Of a stretch of DNA of 64,000 nucleotides, positions 1 to 10,085 are shown in pieces. The notes below the pieces were generated by a model, which was not told the origin of the DNA, did not search any database, and saw nothing but the letters and a program-made list of their open reading frames with translations. The stretch comes from Dipteris shenzhenensis (taxonomy: Eukaryota > Polypodiophyta > Polypodiopsida > Gleicheniales). How positions within the stretch are numbered: the first letter of the stretch is position 1; the number at the start of each line of letters is the position of its first letter. A program made the position numbers and the translations under genes. The stretch lies in the NCBI GenBank assembly GCA_047967505.1, contig CM106539.1. One strand, written 5' to 3'.

Positions 1-60
1 CGGGGTCTCCTGCACAAGTGTCTGAACTCTCTGCCAACTGTGAGCTCGTACCTGGGGCTG

Positions 61-366
61 CTCGTACTGCTGACTCTCCCTCTGTCTCCGTCTCCTCCGA
101 GCTCTCCGTGCTGGAGGCATCTCCAAGTCCTCTGAGTTCAGTGGAGGCTCCCCCAAAAAAGTTTCCTCTCGCTCAACTGAATGAGTCGAAGAAGGCTCAG
201 AGACCCTTGGAGGCTACTCGTACTGCTGACTCTCCCTCTGTCTGAAATCTGTTCCGCTGGAGGCACCTCCAAATCCTCTAAGTTCACTGGAGGCTCCCCC
301 AAAGGAATCTCCTCTTGCTCTGTTGAATGAGTCGGAGCAGGCTCAGAGACCCCTGGAGGCTGAGCT
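61..366. repeat. Two-copy tandem duplication, period about 150 bp
   Basis: The block starting ctcgtactgctgactctccc at 61 recurs at 217. The block ggaggctccccca near 143 recurs near 290 with matching downstream sequence. Offsets of 147-156 bp show an imperfect tandem duplication in the tail of the ORF1 gene. Confidence 0.7.
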
Positions 367-1109
367 GTAGGTTTTGGGTCACTCGGAGGATGAGATGTAT
401 CCAGAGTCTCTGATCGATGCCGACAACTGGGGCAATCCCTAATAAAGTGACCTCTCTTCCGACAGAAAAGACACTGATCAGGAAGACCCTCGTACAAAAC
501 CCTCTGCTGCATCTGGACCCCATCTCCAATGGAGTACGAAATCAAAGTAGGCAAAGGTCGAGGAGGGGGGAAATCTGAAATGAGTCTGACCCTCGTAACA
601 CCTATGCCAGTAAGTGACTGAGCATACGAAAGTCTAGCACCTGAAGAGATGATTGTACCTGCCACACTAGCCATATGCTCCACAGCTCTGCGACAAGAGC
701 TGACCTCATCAGGAAGTCCAGGGAAAAGGATCCAAAAGGAGACATGTCGCGGTCCAGGAGAAGTAGAACTGAAGTGCTTCCGCCAAGGCCACAAATGGAT
801 GACTCTGCTCTGAAACTGAATCAGTGAGCTCATAAGTACTCTTTGAGCCTGCTCTGCACACTGAAGGCCAAAAGAAAAGTACCCTCTGCCAAGCAATCGG
901 AAAACCGTAACTGAGACACCCAAAGAAGCCATGCTGGTGTACACCCAGTCACGTAACTGTTGGCCTCTACCGGGTAGAAAGCCAATGATGTGTGTCGAAC
1001 GAAAACCCTCCTCTACAACCTCAATCATCTGCACAATATCGGGAGGAAAAGAAACTGTGACTTCAATCTCCTCAGGTCCGGCGACGGGAGTGGCATTAGT
1101 GTCCTCCAT
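138..1109 (-). CDS. LINE ORF1 protein, DUF4283-like with CCHC zinc knuckle
   Basis: This 323-codon reading frame has the layout of plant LINE ORF1 proteins. An N-terminal DUF4283-like region (about residues 15-200; LWPWRKHF, WILFPGLPDE) precedes one zinc knuckle, C213-x2-C216-x4-H221-x4-C226, and then a long Pro/Ser/Glu-rich tail. Such proteins bind LINE RNA and chaperone reverse transcription. The frame is intact from ATG to stop, but no ORF2 follows within the window, so its parent element cannot be assigned. The tail contains a tandem duplication. The gene lies in or beyond the 3' side of LIG4, same strand. Confidence 0.75.
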   Translation of the reverse strand: MEDTNATPVAGPEEIEVTVSFPPDIVQMIEVVEEGFRSTHIIGFLPGRGQQLRDWVYTSMASLGVSVTVFRLLGRGYFSFGLQCAEQAQRVLMSSLIQFQSRVIHLWPWRKHFSSTSPGPRHVSFWILFPGLPDEVSSCRRAVEHMASVAGTIISSGARLSYAQSLTGIGVTRVRLISDFPPPRPLPTLISYSIGDGVQMQQRVLYEGLPDQCLFCRKRGHFIRDCPSCRHRSETLDTSHPPSDPKPTAQPPGVSEPAPTHSTEQEEIPLGEPPVNLEDLEVPPAEQISDRGRVSSTSSLQGSLSLLRLIQLSERKLFWGSLH

Positions 1110-1504
1110 TGTCTCAGCTTACGCTGTCCTAAAGGGAGGAGCTACCTCTGCTGAAAATACCCACCAAGAACTCGCAACCAACCACAAGTAAAAACCCAAA
1201 GAAACCTGTAAAAAGAATGCTTCGATCTTCAGCCTGCGTGAGATGCAAACATGTCGCTCAGTGCTGAAGCAAACAGCTCCGCCAATGCGTGGAAACAGCC
1301 CAAGATCTCAGCTCCCCGGAACACAAGTCGAACAGTCCCAGAGAGGGCCCTGAAACTGCCTAACCTGAAGCAAGGGAGAGCGGGCAATCAGCAAGGGAGA
1401 GGGCCTGAAAGGTGGCCTGGCACGGCCAGGACAGCAGGCTGAAGAAGCAGGCTGAAGATGGAGCGCGACCGAGGCAGCAGGGGCGCAGGGCCAAGAGGTC
1501 TACG

Positions 1505-1850
1505 CAGCCAAGGCCTGTGCGCTGCCAAGGGGCCTGCGCGGCCTGTGCAGCTAGAGAGCGAGAGGCTGCCAGGGGGCCTGCGCGGCCTGCCAAGGGGCCT
1601 GCGCTGCCAGGGGGCCTGCGCGACCTGTGGCCTGTGCGCTGCCAAGGGGCCTGCGCGGCCTGGCAGCTAGAGAGCGAGAGGCTGCAAGGGGGCCTGCGTG
1701 GCCAAACTGATTGGGAGCGGGGCTGCCAGGGAGCCTGCGCGGCCAGGCAGGTAGGGAGCGGGGCTGCCTGGGGGGTCTGCGCGACCAGTCTGCTAGGGAG
1801 AGGGGCTGCCAAGGGGGGGCCTGAGCGGCCAGGCGCTAGGGGACAAGGGC
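1505..1850. repeat. GC-rich degenerate minisatellite
   Basis: Variants of the core ggggcctgcgcggcc alternate with gctgccaag and agagagcgagaggctgc about ten times. Open frames on both strands here (for example 1412-1966 plus and 1360-2064 minus) are by-products of this GC-rich repeat and resemble no protein family I know. Confidence 0.75.
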
Positions 1851-1937
1851 TGGGCGAAGGCAATGGCGGGCAGCACGCTGAAATTTGCAGACAATTACAA
1901 ATGGAATGCATGCATGGAGAAAAGAATTCTATGAGGT

Positions 1938-2640
1938 TTGAAAGCTTTGTACAACCTCCAAAATAACTACAGGAAGGCGCACCTATGGAATTGGGACATG
2001 AGAAAGTTTCTATACACAATGCTTGTGCAAAAGGTGATACTTTATGGAAGTCCAGCAAAGACACCCAAGCTCTCTAGGACCTGGAAAAGAATAGAAAGTT
2101 TACATAAACGTTTTCTAATAGGGGAGCTAGGGTTTAAGGCACAGACAACCTACCCAATCTTACTGGTAAGACAGGTATGATGTCTCTCGAAGGGGAAGCA
2201 TCGTGCCAATTCAAGGCCTATCTCAACAAGGTGGAGAAGATGGACGCCCGTAGGATACTGCACAAGGTAATGGAAGCTGCACAAATAACAGGATGGCACA
2301 AAGAGGGGATGAAATGGCTGGAATTATGGGGCATGCGGGATGCTGATGCTAATACACCAGAAGATGCATGCGAAATCAGGAAATTAGTGATGCATACCTC
2401 AGGGGAGACATCTCAATGTTTAAAAGGCATCTAATCTACAAAATGAGAACCAGCTCACGTGATCTAGAGTGGAGAGGGGCAGGTGGACAAGACCCAAGGT
2501 CCCAAGACAGGAGAATCTGCAAATTTGCCACATCAGAGAGGTAGAAAATGAGCAGCATGTACTCCTAAGGTGTCAAGGCTATGCACACATCAGAGAAAGC
2601 TATTGAGACAGCAGAAGCAGCTTGAAAAATCTGCTAGAGA
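1938..2640 (+). pseudogene. Degenerate 3' part of a LINE ORF2 (RT thumb to C-terminal zinc region)
   Basis: Joined over several frame changes, the translation shows KVILYGSPAKTPKLSRTWKR, then ARRILHKVMEAAQITGW and GMKWLELWGM, then an ICKFA...ENEQHVLLRCQGY segment resembling the C-terminal zinc-binding end of LINE ORF2. Stops and frameshifts make it a relic. It differs from LINE-A, B and C in this window and looks like a fourth family. The endonuclease and RT core are missing. Confidence 0.6.
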
Positions 2641-2880
2641 AGCCAGCCCAAAAACTAGGAAGCTACATAAAAGATGTCTTTGAACACTGCAACAAGCTAC
2701 TCAGGCAAGCACAAGCTAGCTCGACAAATACTTGAAAAAGCTAGCTCGACAGCAGAAGCAGCTTGAAAAATCTGCTAGAGAAGCCAGCCAAAAACTAGGA
2801 AGCTACATAAAAGAAGTCTTGGAACGTTGCAACAAGATACTCGGCAAGCACAAGCTAGCTCGACAACTACTCACTACATA
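2607..2880. repeat. Two-copy tandem duplication of about 141 bp
   Basis: The segment beginning gacagcagaagcagcttgaa at 2607 recurs at 2748 and continues through agaagccagcc, aactaggaagctacataaaa and gcaagcacaagctagctcga with few differences. It directly follows the LINE relic. Confidence 0.85.
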
Positions 2881-2959
2881 GCAAGTCTGTAATATGTTCT
2901 TTCATTAGATGTAAAAGATCATTGTTTGTTAATAGTGATCACCAATCTCATAGATCCTC

Positions 2960-3345
2960 TTGTGATTGTTACGCAGAGCCAGCGACGCGACAGCTCAGAC
3001 AAAGGGTGGATGCACAAATTACAATTGGGGATATTCCTTCCTTGTTCAGAGTTGGAGCTCCACCAATAGGAGTTACAGAAGCCCTTGTCAGACCCAAAGC
3101 TACAACCAAGAGACGACACAGAACCACGTCCGTGGGCAACCGCCAGCACTCTATCTCTGACTTTATGCCCTCACTACTCGTCCCCCTTAATGCTTTGATG
3201 ATGAGGATGTTAGTGTTGTGTAGACGATCGTCATTCTAACATGACTATGTAGCACTCAACATTTATCATTTTGCATTCTGCATTGGAGTGGATGCTCGTT
3301 TAGTAGCTCCACCCAGTTTGTATCAGGATTTTTCACAGTCTCATA
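2960..3345 (+). mobile_element. LINE-A 3' end (ORF2 C-terminus and 3' UTR)
   Basis: The translation ITIGDIPSLFRVGAPPIGVT followed by EALV and an Arg-rich tail is collinear with the end of the LINE-A ORF at 7159-8010 (ITLGDLSSLL, PTGVTVALV). The 3' UTR then has the shared ggatgctcgtttagtagctc block and the gtctcatagacccat hairpin region seen at 8100-8193 and, inverted, at 30320-30400 and 33716-33780. The usual pyrimidine tail is absent. Confidence 0.7.
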
Positions 3346-3447
3346 GACCCATCAGTCTTTAGGGCAGGGAGCCTAAGCCCGATTTGAGCTTCACAGTCTC
3401 ATAGACCCATCAGTCTTTAGGGCAGGGAGCCTTAACCCGATTTGAGC
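3332..3447. repeat. 58-bp tandem duplication of the LINE-A 3' terminus
   Basis: ttcacagtctcatagaccca through gatttgag occurs at 3332 and again at 3390, differing at two positions. The duplicated unit contains the terminal hairpin sequence of LINE-A. Confidence 0.9.
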
Positions 3448-3796
3448 GGTAGTGCTTCCTCCAAGATCCCCCAACGAAAGGGTGGCTGTTTGACACGCTT
3501 GTCAGATCTACTACCATGTATGCGGCACCCTTCTGGGATGGTGACCTTTCAGATCCTGAATAATGACATTTTGAGAGACTCCAGGTAACATTGGGCCCCA
3601 AGATGATCAGGAATAAGCCATCAGCCTTGCATCAGATTATTCAGGCAGAGTTCGCTAATGACGCCGCTCCAGATTGATGCTATCTTCCAAAAAGTCACCT
3701 ACCTCCACAAAGTCTGGGCCGAAATTACTATCTCCCTCCCTTTCAGTACAGCCTGCATGCCCCTGATCATACAATCCCTCGAGAGGAGATCAACAA
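3448..3796 (+). pseudogene. Degenerate LINE-A RT thumb fragment
   Basis: With frameshifts, the translation gives LFDTLVRSTTMYAAPFW, DLSDPE, HQIIQAEF and LPPFQYSLHAP. These match LINE-A segments such as LLFDTLVRPAVMYASPFWAG and LPPFRYSIDAP further right. It is cut at 3797 by a Copia LTR. Confidence 0.7.
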
Positions 3797-4168
3797 TGTT
3801 GGAAATATCATAACCAAAGAGTGTGGTGATGTGATGTGTTGGTGTGTAGTACTAGGAGTTCTAGTATTAGTTCATGTGTGTGTCATGTGTGAGTGCTACA
3901 TGTCATTATGGGACTTATCCCATATGCACTTAGTGCTAGTGTGTGAGTGAGTAGCATATATAAGGCTTGTACTTCACTTGTCTTGTCATCTTGATGAATG
4001 AATGAAAGCCTTCAGTAAGGGCTGTAACTTTTCATAGAAAAATTGGATTGCAATGATGTAAAATCAAAATTTGTAGTACTTAAGGTCCTATACAACTTTG
4101 CTGAAGACTGAGTATCACTTCTTCACCCCCTAGCCTATCTCTCTCTCCCTCACACCATGTTTCTAACA
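3797..4168 (+). mobile_element. Copia-type LTR (lone 5' LTR)
   Basis: The 372-bp block begins TGTTGGAAAT and ends TTTCTAACA (short inverted termini). It has a TATA-like catatataagg near 3953. A tRNA primer-binding site follows at once. No second copy of this LTR and no gag or pol was recognised downstream, so it is a 5' LTR of a truncated or non-autonomous element. It interrupts a LINE-A relic. Confidence 0.75.
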
Positions 4169-4186
4169 TGGTATTAGAGCAGGTCC
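4169..4186 (+). other. Copia primer-binding site
   Basis: tggtattagagcaggtcc directly abuts the LTR. It resembles the plant Copia site complementary to the 3' end of initiator Met-tRNA (TGGTATCAGAGC). Confidence 0.75.
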
Positions 4187-5479
4187 ACCCTGCCATAGCG
4201 CCCTGCCATGTCACCCCTAACCCTAGTTTTTATCAGCCTCTTCCGTCGTGCAGCCGCCTCAACTCTGCTCATTTCCACCTCAGTTTAGCCTCATTTCTGT
4301 ATCTTTTCAGCTGCCTTCTACCACATAAAAGACTGATGTGCAGAAGATATAACAGCAAGTAGAACCTCAAAAAGACATCAGTATATTTGTCCACAGAATT
4401 GGGAAACAGTAGCTCATGGTAGAGCACAAACTACAGCGGGTGCTTGACAAAATACTGCCAAGGATGCTGTTTCAAGATTGAGGGAGTTGAAGACTGATGC
4501 TGTTTAGTGTATGCTCCTGCGAGCCTCTGGTAAAGACGATTTCTGTTGGACACATAAACTAAGGAAAGAGTCTCCTTCATATAGGGCAGTCCAACAGCCT
4601 ACCAGATCAGGATAAGCCGATGGGTTTAGCCAAAGGGTCAAGTTTGACCCAACCAGCAGGTCAGATCTGCTGACTACAACTGTCAGTTCTGTGCGCACTT
4701 TCAGGCGCCTAGTCTCCTGCAGATCTGCTACTGCAGCGACCCTAATCTGCTTGCACCCACCTTCGTCCAAGGCTTTTGTCTCCTGCTAATCATTCCACTA
4801 ACCTGTGCATCCCCTAGATCTGCTGCCCCTGTCTTCCTCATATGGGGGCTCACAAATAGGAGGAGAATCTGCTACTCAGGGACTTCAATGACAGGTCCAG
4901 AACATGCAAGCAACAATATTGGATATTCAGGAGGATGCTATCTTGCATCCACAAACATACACCATAGAATTGGAATTGAAATGCACCTCAAAGGATACCC
5001 ATGCCACCACAGTATGAGAGATGCTTTTGTGAATAACCGTTTGCACAAAAGACCAGGATCAAAGGACATACATGCTGCCCACATACATGGTCTCCAGCTT
5101 TTACCTCACAGATTTCTAATCTCACATTTCAATTCCTTATGCCAACACGGTCACTTAAATTATCCTTGAACCTAGCGCTGCCCCACCCTATTATGATCAC
5201 TCCCATGCTCACTCACTAATATGGTAGCTACTTGGTCACACTCCTAGAGGATATACACGCACCCCCTCCACATTATCACACCAAACCTGTTCCTTCAGAT
5301 GGTCAAGTCCATGCAAAAGTTACACCAACGATCTGTTCCCAGAATGGTTGGTAAAATAAAGAGTCTAAATCCCTTCAAGTCATAGATCTACTTCCGTAAG
5401 TGAACCATACTATTAACCAAAAAAAAAAATTTTTGATTTAAGATCGCTTATCTTGAAACACCTTGTTAAAAGTAAATAC
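4187..5479. other. No recognised gene
   Basis: The stretch may include leftover internal sequence of the Copia element at 3797. I checked it on the minus strand for the next LIG4 exon (expected after GSNQEA) and found none. A 93-codon open frame at 4888-5169 on the plus strand matches nothing I know. Confidence 0.5.
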
Positions 5480-5559
5480 CTGCTTCTTGATTTGACCCAA
5501 ATTCTGCAAAACGATTTGTCACCCTATTCCAAACCAACATTTCCCCATCCAAAATACAT
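5480..5559 (-). CDS. LIG4: LIG4 exon with motif III (ILDGEM)
   Basis: The 80-bp exon is bounded by tttgaaacag and gtattt. The first base completes Arg. The rest encodes CILDGEMLVWNRVTNRFAEF then GSNQEA, ending one base into a codon. ILDGEM is nucleotidyltransferase motif III, and NRFAEFGSNQE is typical of plant LIG4. The next exon was not found between 1 and 5479, so that intron is at least 5.5 kb. Confidence 0.93.
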
Positions 5560-5798
5560 CTGTTTCAAACCAAAGCAATACAACATGCAATGTCACTTCA
5601 AATTTGCCATACGGAGCTGCCACACTTTCATAATGCATGTATCGAAAGTGTCTTTAGTAAAGGAAGATTAAGATGCATTACACAAATGCAAGACAAACCA
5701 AGAGTATTTATTACAGGTCCACACATTAAAAATTTGGCTTGCACCTATAACCCTACGAGCTTTCGGTAAATTTTAACTTCTACAAGATCACTACTTCG

Positions 5799-5900
5799 GA
5801 TCTTTTTTCTTTTTCTGAAAAAGACTTCTATTAAGTATGAATGAAACCTGCAAGAGCAAGCTCAAGGCAGAAATGCATCATGAGAATAGAACACCCTAAG
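5799..5900 (-). mobile_element. LINE-B 3' terminal fragment
   Basis: A T-rich start followed by cttctattaagtatgaatga, then gcaagagcaagctcaa, is the antisense 3' end seen in the LINE-B copies near 12225, 15130, 30890 and 32281. Only about 100 bp remain. Confidence 0.65.
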
Positions 5901-6440
5901 TGTGTCAATAAACATTACTTACGGATCTCAAGGACGGGGTTTACAGAAACATTGGGCTACATACAGCTCCATTTTCTGCACGCACTGAGGATCTTGCTTA
6001 GGCAGTTTTGAGTATCTTCTCACAGGTACGGGTTAAGACATAACAAGCAGAGGGCGGACCACACCACTGTCTATTCAGAAGCGTTTTTGGCCCACTTAGA
6101 GATTCTTGGCACACCTTGATCAATGACCTGTGGCTAGCTTCTTTCTTGAGTCCCAGCGACATAGAGATCAGCTCTTGCGAGTGCAAAAGGGGGACCATCA
6201 GAGCCATTTCAGAGGACAATCACGGATTCTTTTTCTCCGGTGACTAGAGCTAGGAGCAGCTAGGGACGAGACACAATAGACACCAAGAGAGCACAGCTAG
6301 ATAGACCCCACCTTTGGTTGACTCTTAGACGACAGACCGCAGACATCTCCTCTCTACTATAAGAGGTGGAAGATGACCGTTGCATTGATTGTTCACTTGT
6401 TTGACGACGAGCTACCCCCTGGAGGTCATAGAGGATGAGG
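5901..6440. other. No recognised gene
   Basis: Nothing beyond faint resemblance to decayed LINE-A 3' sequence. No LIG4 exon was seen. Confidence 0.4.
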
Positions 6441-6794
6441 GAGAAACCTAGACAGATTAGTTGTCATTAGCACTAGCAGCATTCGATCATAGATTTCCTT
6501 CCTGGATGATGCCAACCCTCTCTAGATCCAGAGCCACTATCAACGAGCACATCTTGTCTAGCAGACAACATACACAGCTCTTTTCACTTTGATGGACAGA
6601 TGACCAGGTGGACCATGTCCAAAGGATTCTTGCCCCGGGTTTCTTTCTCTCATAGCCACGATAGCATGATGTATTTACTCTTGTGTTAGATATCAGCCTG
6701 GGTCTCAGGTGCGCGTCTAGTGCCCCATCTCTATCTTTCATTGTATTTGGGATTTTAAAAGTCTCATAGACCCTTTGGTATTTCATAGACATTA

Positions 6795-6798
<4 letters not shown>
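6441..6798 (+). mobile_element. LINE-A-like 3' UTR ending in a (TC)n tail
   Basis: The end reads gtctcatagaccctttggta, then attaataa, then a pure TC run. This is the same order (CATAG, small stem-loop, TTAATAA, pyrimidine tail) as other LINE-A 3' ends. Coding homology upstream is too decayed to place its start. Confidence 0.5.

Positions 6799-6834
<36 letters not shown>
6799..6834 (+). repeat. (TC)18 microsatellite, tail of one LINE and 5' border of the next
   Basis: Thirty-six bases of pure TC separate the ttaataa of a LINE-A-like 3' end from a 5'-truncated LINE-A copy starting agtatgtatggcagccc. Confidence 0.95.
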
Positions 6835-6837
<3 letters not shown>

Positions 6838-8193
6838 ATGTATGGCAGCCCTTGTTGGGGACCTGACATGTCAGAGATAGAGTGGACACGGGTGGAGAGC
6901 CTGTAGATCCTCATGCTCTCACTGATGATCCATGGGAAACCATCTGTACCACATCACATCATTCAGGCCGAGTTTGGTGCTTCTCCACTCCAACTAGATG
7001 CAGCCTTTCAGACCATCACATATCTACACCGGGTTAGATCATATGGGGACTGCACATCAGGGAGACAGAGGTTGCCACGGTTGGCTCTCGATTCCTCCAT
7101 GAGGTTGGCAGCAGAGGGAGACGAGCGATGCTAGTATGCACAAACTCACAGATGGTTTGTGAGACTAGGGTTTCACATCGACAAGATACCTCCTTTTGAG
7201 TACAGTTTAGATGGCCCTCCGGTACTCCCACCCACCACCCCGATCAGGTCACACACCAACCAGGTCATTCGAGAGGCTCTCCTGCAGCTACGCACCTTCA
7301 GGAAACTCAGAGATTACTGTCTTCGTATTTCGGAGGAGGGATTCATCACACCACCGGGGTACACTGAGCTTCATATGCCTCACTCACCACGGATCTCCAT
7401 CGGACAGTTTTGCGTATCATCACACCACCTCTGCATAGAGAGCGGCAGAGCAGAGGGGATCCCCAGGGAGCATCGCATATGCATATTGTGCGACTGTCAG
7501 GAGGTTGAGTTGGAGGAGCATTTTATTTTCAGGTGCCCAGTGTACTACGAGATCAGAGGTCACTACCACTGTCTCTTCAGAGACGGCTCCGAGCTCCTTT
7601 TCAGATTCCTCACCTACCCAGATCAGAGATGTCTCACGGCATTCATTCACGAGGGGGTCCGACACAGAGAGTACTTACTCAGGCGACGGGGCTTGGCCAC
7701 ACCATCAAACACCTCTCAGAGCAAGATCACAGAGTTCTTCCCATCAAGTAACATTGATCGCCCAGTGTCTAGCCGCAGACGTGACAGAGACCCCGACCCA
7801 ACGACCGCAACACGACACACAAGACATCGAGGGGACACACAGATCACTCTAGGGGACCTCTCGTCATTGCTTAGACCCGAGATACGTCCCACGGGAGTCA
7901 CGGTAGCTCTGGTCTTACATCGAGCCTCTTCCAGGAGACCGAGACGCACGGGACCCCTTGACGGATGCCAGCGTCCCATCACCGACTATGCACCAGCTAG
8001 GGCGACATGACATACGGAGGATTCCGCTCTGCTCCATTCTTTTTTCTTTTCATTATCATATCCAGATGTATTTGATTATGTACGATCAGAGTTAGGATTC
8101 AGCACGGGTGATGATGCTCGTTTTAGTAGCTCCACCCTTACTGTGATTTGTATCAGGTTTTCTTTCACTCTCATAAACCCATCGGACTTGGCA
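6835..8193 (+). mobile_element. 5'-truncated LINE-A copy
   Basis: The copy starts within the RT thumb (MYGSP at the border) and continues through HHIIQAEFGASPLQLDAAFQ and the ORF described separately. It ends with the 3' UTR block gatgctcgttttagtagctc and cataaacccatcgga. At 8194 the sequence switches to the 3' end of the LINE-A' subfamily instead of its own tail. Confidence 0.85.
7159..8010 (+). CDS. LINE-A ORF2 C-terminal part with zinc knuckle
   Basis: This 283-codon frame carries the end of LINE-A ORF2: the thumb-region SHTNQVIREALLQLRTFRK, the conserved ISEEGFITPPGYTELHM, then the C-terminal finger C-x2-C-x9-H-x4-C (CILCDC...EEHFIFRC) and PVYYEIRGHYHC. A basic Arg-rich tail follows and the frame ends DYAPARAT. 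About 20 residues present in other copies between the thumb and RISEEGF are deleted. The ATG is internal to the original ORF2, so this is a fragment of a dead element. Confidence 0.8.
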   Translation: MRLGFHIDKIPPFEYSLDGPPVLPPTTPIRSHTNQVIREALLQLRTFRKLRDYCLRISEEGFITPPGYTELHMPHSPRISIGQFCVSSHHLCIESGRAEGIPREHRICILCDCQEVELEEHFIFRCPVYYEIRGHYHCLFRDGSELLFRFLTYPDQRCLTAFIHEGVRHREYLLRRRGLATPSNTSQSKITEFFPSSNIDRPVSSRRRDRDPDPTTATRHTRHRGDTQITLGDLSSLLRPEIRPTGVTVALVLHRASSRRPRRTGPLDGCQRPITDYAPARAT

Positions 8194-8537
8194 CCGCCAG
8201 CAGCCCATTTGACACTTGCCCAGATCTTCACACTCATGGCAGGAGGCATGGTCGATGGCCATGACTTCCATCATTTCTTTGGATCACAGACCCCTTAGGG
8301 AAGACGATGTTCCTCATATTTCATATTTTACATTTTGTATCTAGGCATTTTTGGTACTCTATTTCATTTCATTTTGTATCTAGGATTTTTGTAGCCATTT
8401 TTGGCATCTTAGCGGTATTACGATGAGGCCACCTAGTTGGCGCATCGTTGATGATGTATTTTCCTTTCGGATGATTTTGTGTCCCATAGGCCATGTATGG
8501 CCTTCCGTGGACCTTTAATAAAATTTCTTTCTTTGTT

Positions 8538-8541
<4 letters not shown>
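8194..8541 (+). mobile_element. LINE-A' 3' end (ORF2 terminus and 3' UTR)
   Basis: It encodes the tail APPAAHLTLAQIFTLMAGGM through FHHFFGSQTP stop, identical in layout to the minus-strand copy at 27701. Then come the 3' UTR, ggccatgtatggcc stem-loop, cctttaataaaa and (TTTC)n. The same ~255-bp UTR recurs at 27476-27735 and 60036-60289. Confidence 0.9.

Positions 8542-8577
<36 letters not shown>
8524..8577 (+). repeat. (TTTC)n(TC)18 tail
   Basis: tttctttctttgtttcttt runs into 36 bases of TC. It ends the LINE-A' 3' end and is followed at once by another 5'-truncated LINE-A copy (agcagaggatatgcttcatt). Confidence 0.95.
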
Positions 8578-8581
<4 letters not shown>

Positions 8582-9399
8582 GAGGATATGCTTCATTGGC
8601 TAGACTAGAGTGACAGTGCCTCCACTCTCACTTTCAAGATCCACAGACCAAAGGGTTGCTTTTTGACTCCTTGGTCCGCCCAGCACAGATGTATGGCAGT
8701 CCATGCAGGGGGCCAGACTTGTCGGATACAAAGTGGGCTAGGGTGGAGCGGCTACAGGTTCTCATGTTATCACGGATGATCCATGGTAAGCCATCCGTCC
8801 CTCACCAGATCATTTGGGCGGAGTTTGGGTCACCCCCATTACAACTAGATGCTACATTTTAGGTCATTATGTATCTGTACCGAGTCAGGGAGTATGGGGA
8901 TTACACATCCGGGCGTAGTTGGATACCATGGCTAGCAATGTCCTCTTCTATGGCAGGTGCAGCAAGGGAAGACCAAAGGTGCTGGTATGCACGCATACAG
9001 AGATGGTTTGCAGGACTAGGGCTCCACATGAATAGACTACCTCCTTTCTAGTACAGCATGGATGTACCTTTCTCTCCCCTCCTATCACACAAGGTCAACC
9101 AGGTTAACCGTGAGGATCTACTACAGCTACACACATTCCGGACTTGGTTGGGCTCGGGTGATCTTCCAATGAAGCTGGGCTTCTACAGAGATCACTTCTT
9201 ACATATCACAACGGAGGGTTTCATTGATCCAACAGGATACACGCAGATTCACCTACCCCTCGCTGAGGATCTCTCTTGGGTAGTTATGGGTCTCTTCACA
9301 CAGACTTCGTATCGAGAGCGGCAGAGCAGAGCGATGACCCAGGGAGAGGCGCATATGCACAATGTGTGACATGCAAGAGGCTGAGACTGAGGAGCAATA
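8578..9399 (+). pseudogene. LINE-A copy, RT thumb to zinc-knuckle region, degenerate
   Basis: Pieces in three frames at 8656-8862, 8869-9051 and 9058-9369 read LLFDSLVRPAQMYGSP, KPSVPHQIIWAEFGSPPLQL and KLGFYRDHFLHITTEGFIDP. It is cut within the C-terminal finger (ICTMCDMQEAETEEQ) by the LINE-B fragment. Confidence 0.8.
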
Positions 9400-10085
9400 T
9401 CCAAGGTGGAGGCTGAAAATGCCACCTCAACCCTGAAGAAGACTCAAAGAAGAACAGAGATCCTCTCCAAACTCTAAAAAAATTCTATGTCCTGGCTGTA
9501 GCTGCTCTGGAGAACCCCTGCATGCTCGCGTAGATGGCCATTAGGGTGTGTATAGTAATAGTCGATATACTCGCTATAGACTGGGACGGGTGAACCTATG
9601 AACCCTCCATCACCTCCGTACATCTGGCTCTCCAAATATGCCAAGCTACAATGCTAGCAAGAATCTCCCAAGATGTGTCAACCGAAGCATGAGCAGCTCT
9701 AAAAGGAGTGAAATGGAGAGGACATGACACCACAGAGTATCCTCGTATAATGAAGGATGAGTCTGAGTCATGTCCCTTGAAAAACACCTGAGGTCCAGTA
9801 CGAGATAACCATGCCACTGATCCACAAGTCATGAAGAAGAGTGCTCTATGAAATATGCAAAGAATCCTGACAACACCCTTCAAGACCGTCCGCGCCTATC
9901 TGCACTTCCAAAGGCTATGCTGAACTGACTCAACTGCTGCGTGGCATCGAGGACAAGTAGGGTCAACCCTAAACCTGGATCTCCACAGGTTCACTGCAAT
10001 CCCTCCATTAATAGAAAGCCAAAATAAGAGAGTGATCTTTCTATTTCTGAGGGATTTCTAGAGCCTCCTTTAAAAGTTTTTCTGG
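9400..10085 (-). pseudogene. LINE-B 3' fragment with zf-RVT domain
   Basis: The antisense strand encodes KITLLFWLSINGGIAVNLWR, a zf-RVT finger CPRCHAAVESVQHSLWKC and the block FTPFRAAHASVDTSWEILAS then WHIWRARCTEVMEG, followed by the LINE-B 3' UTR. Stops disrupt it and the poly(A) tail is missing. It lies tail-to-tail against a plus-strand LINE-A copy. Confidence 0.8.

Noticed and set aside
1360-2064. Long overlapping reading frames on both strands
   Set aside because: They follow the GC-rich minisatellite and contain only its repeated Ala/Pro/Gly/Arg pattern.
4888-5169. 93-codon frame
   Set aside because: No recognised motif and nothing supporting expression; left unannotated.
5340-5410. 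Possible next LIG4 exon
   Set aside because: A GLDS-like peptide can be forced, but the frame has a stop and lacks the following conserved residues and splice signals.
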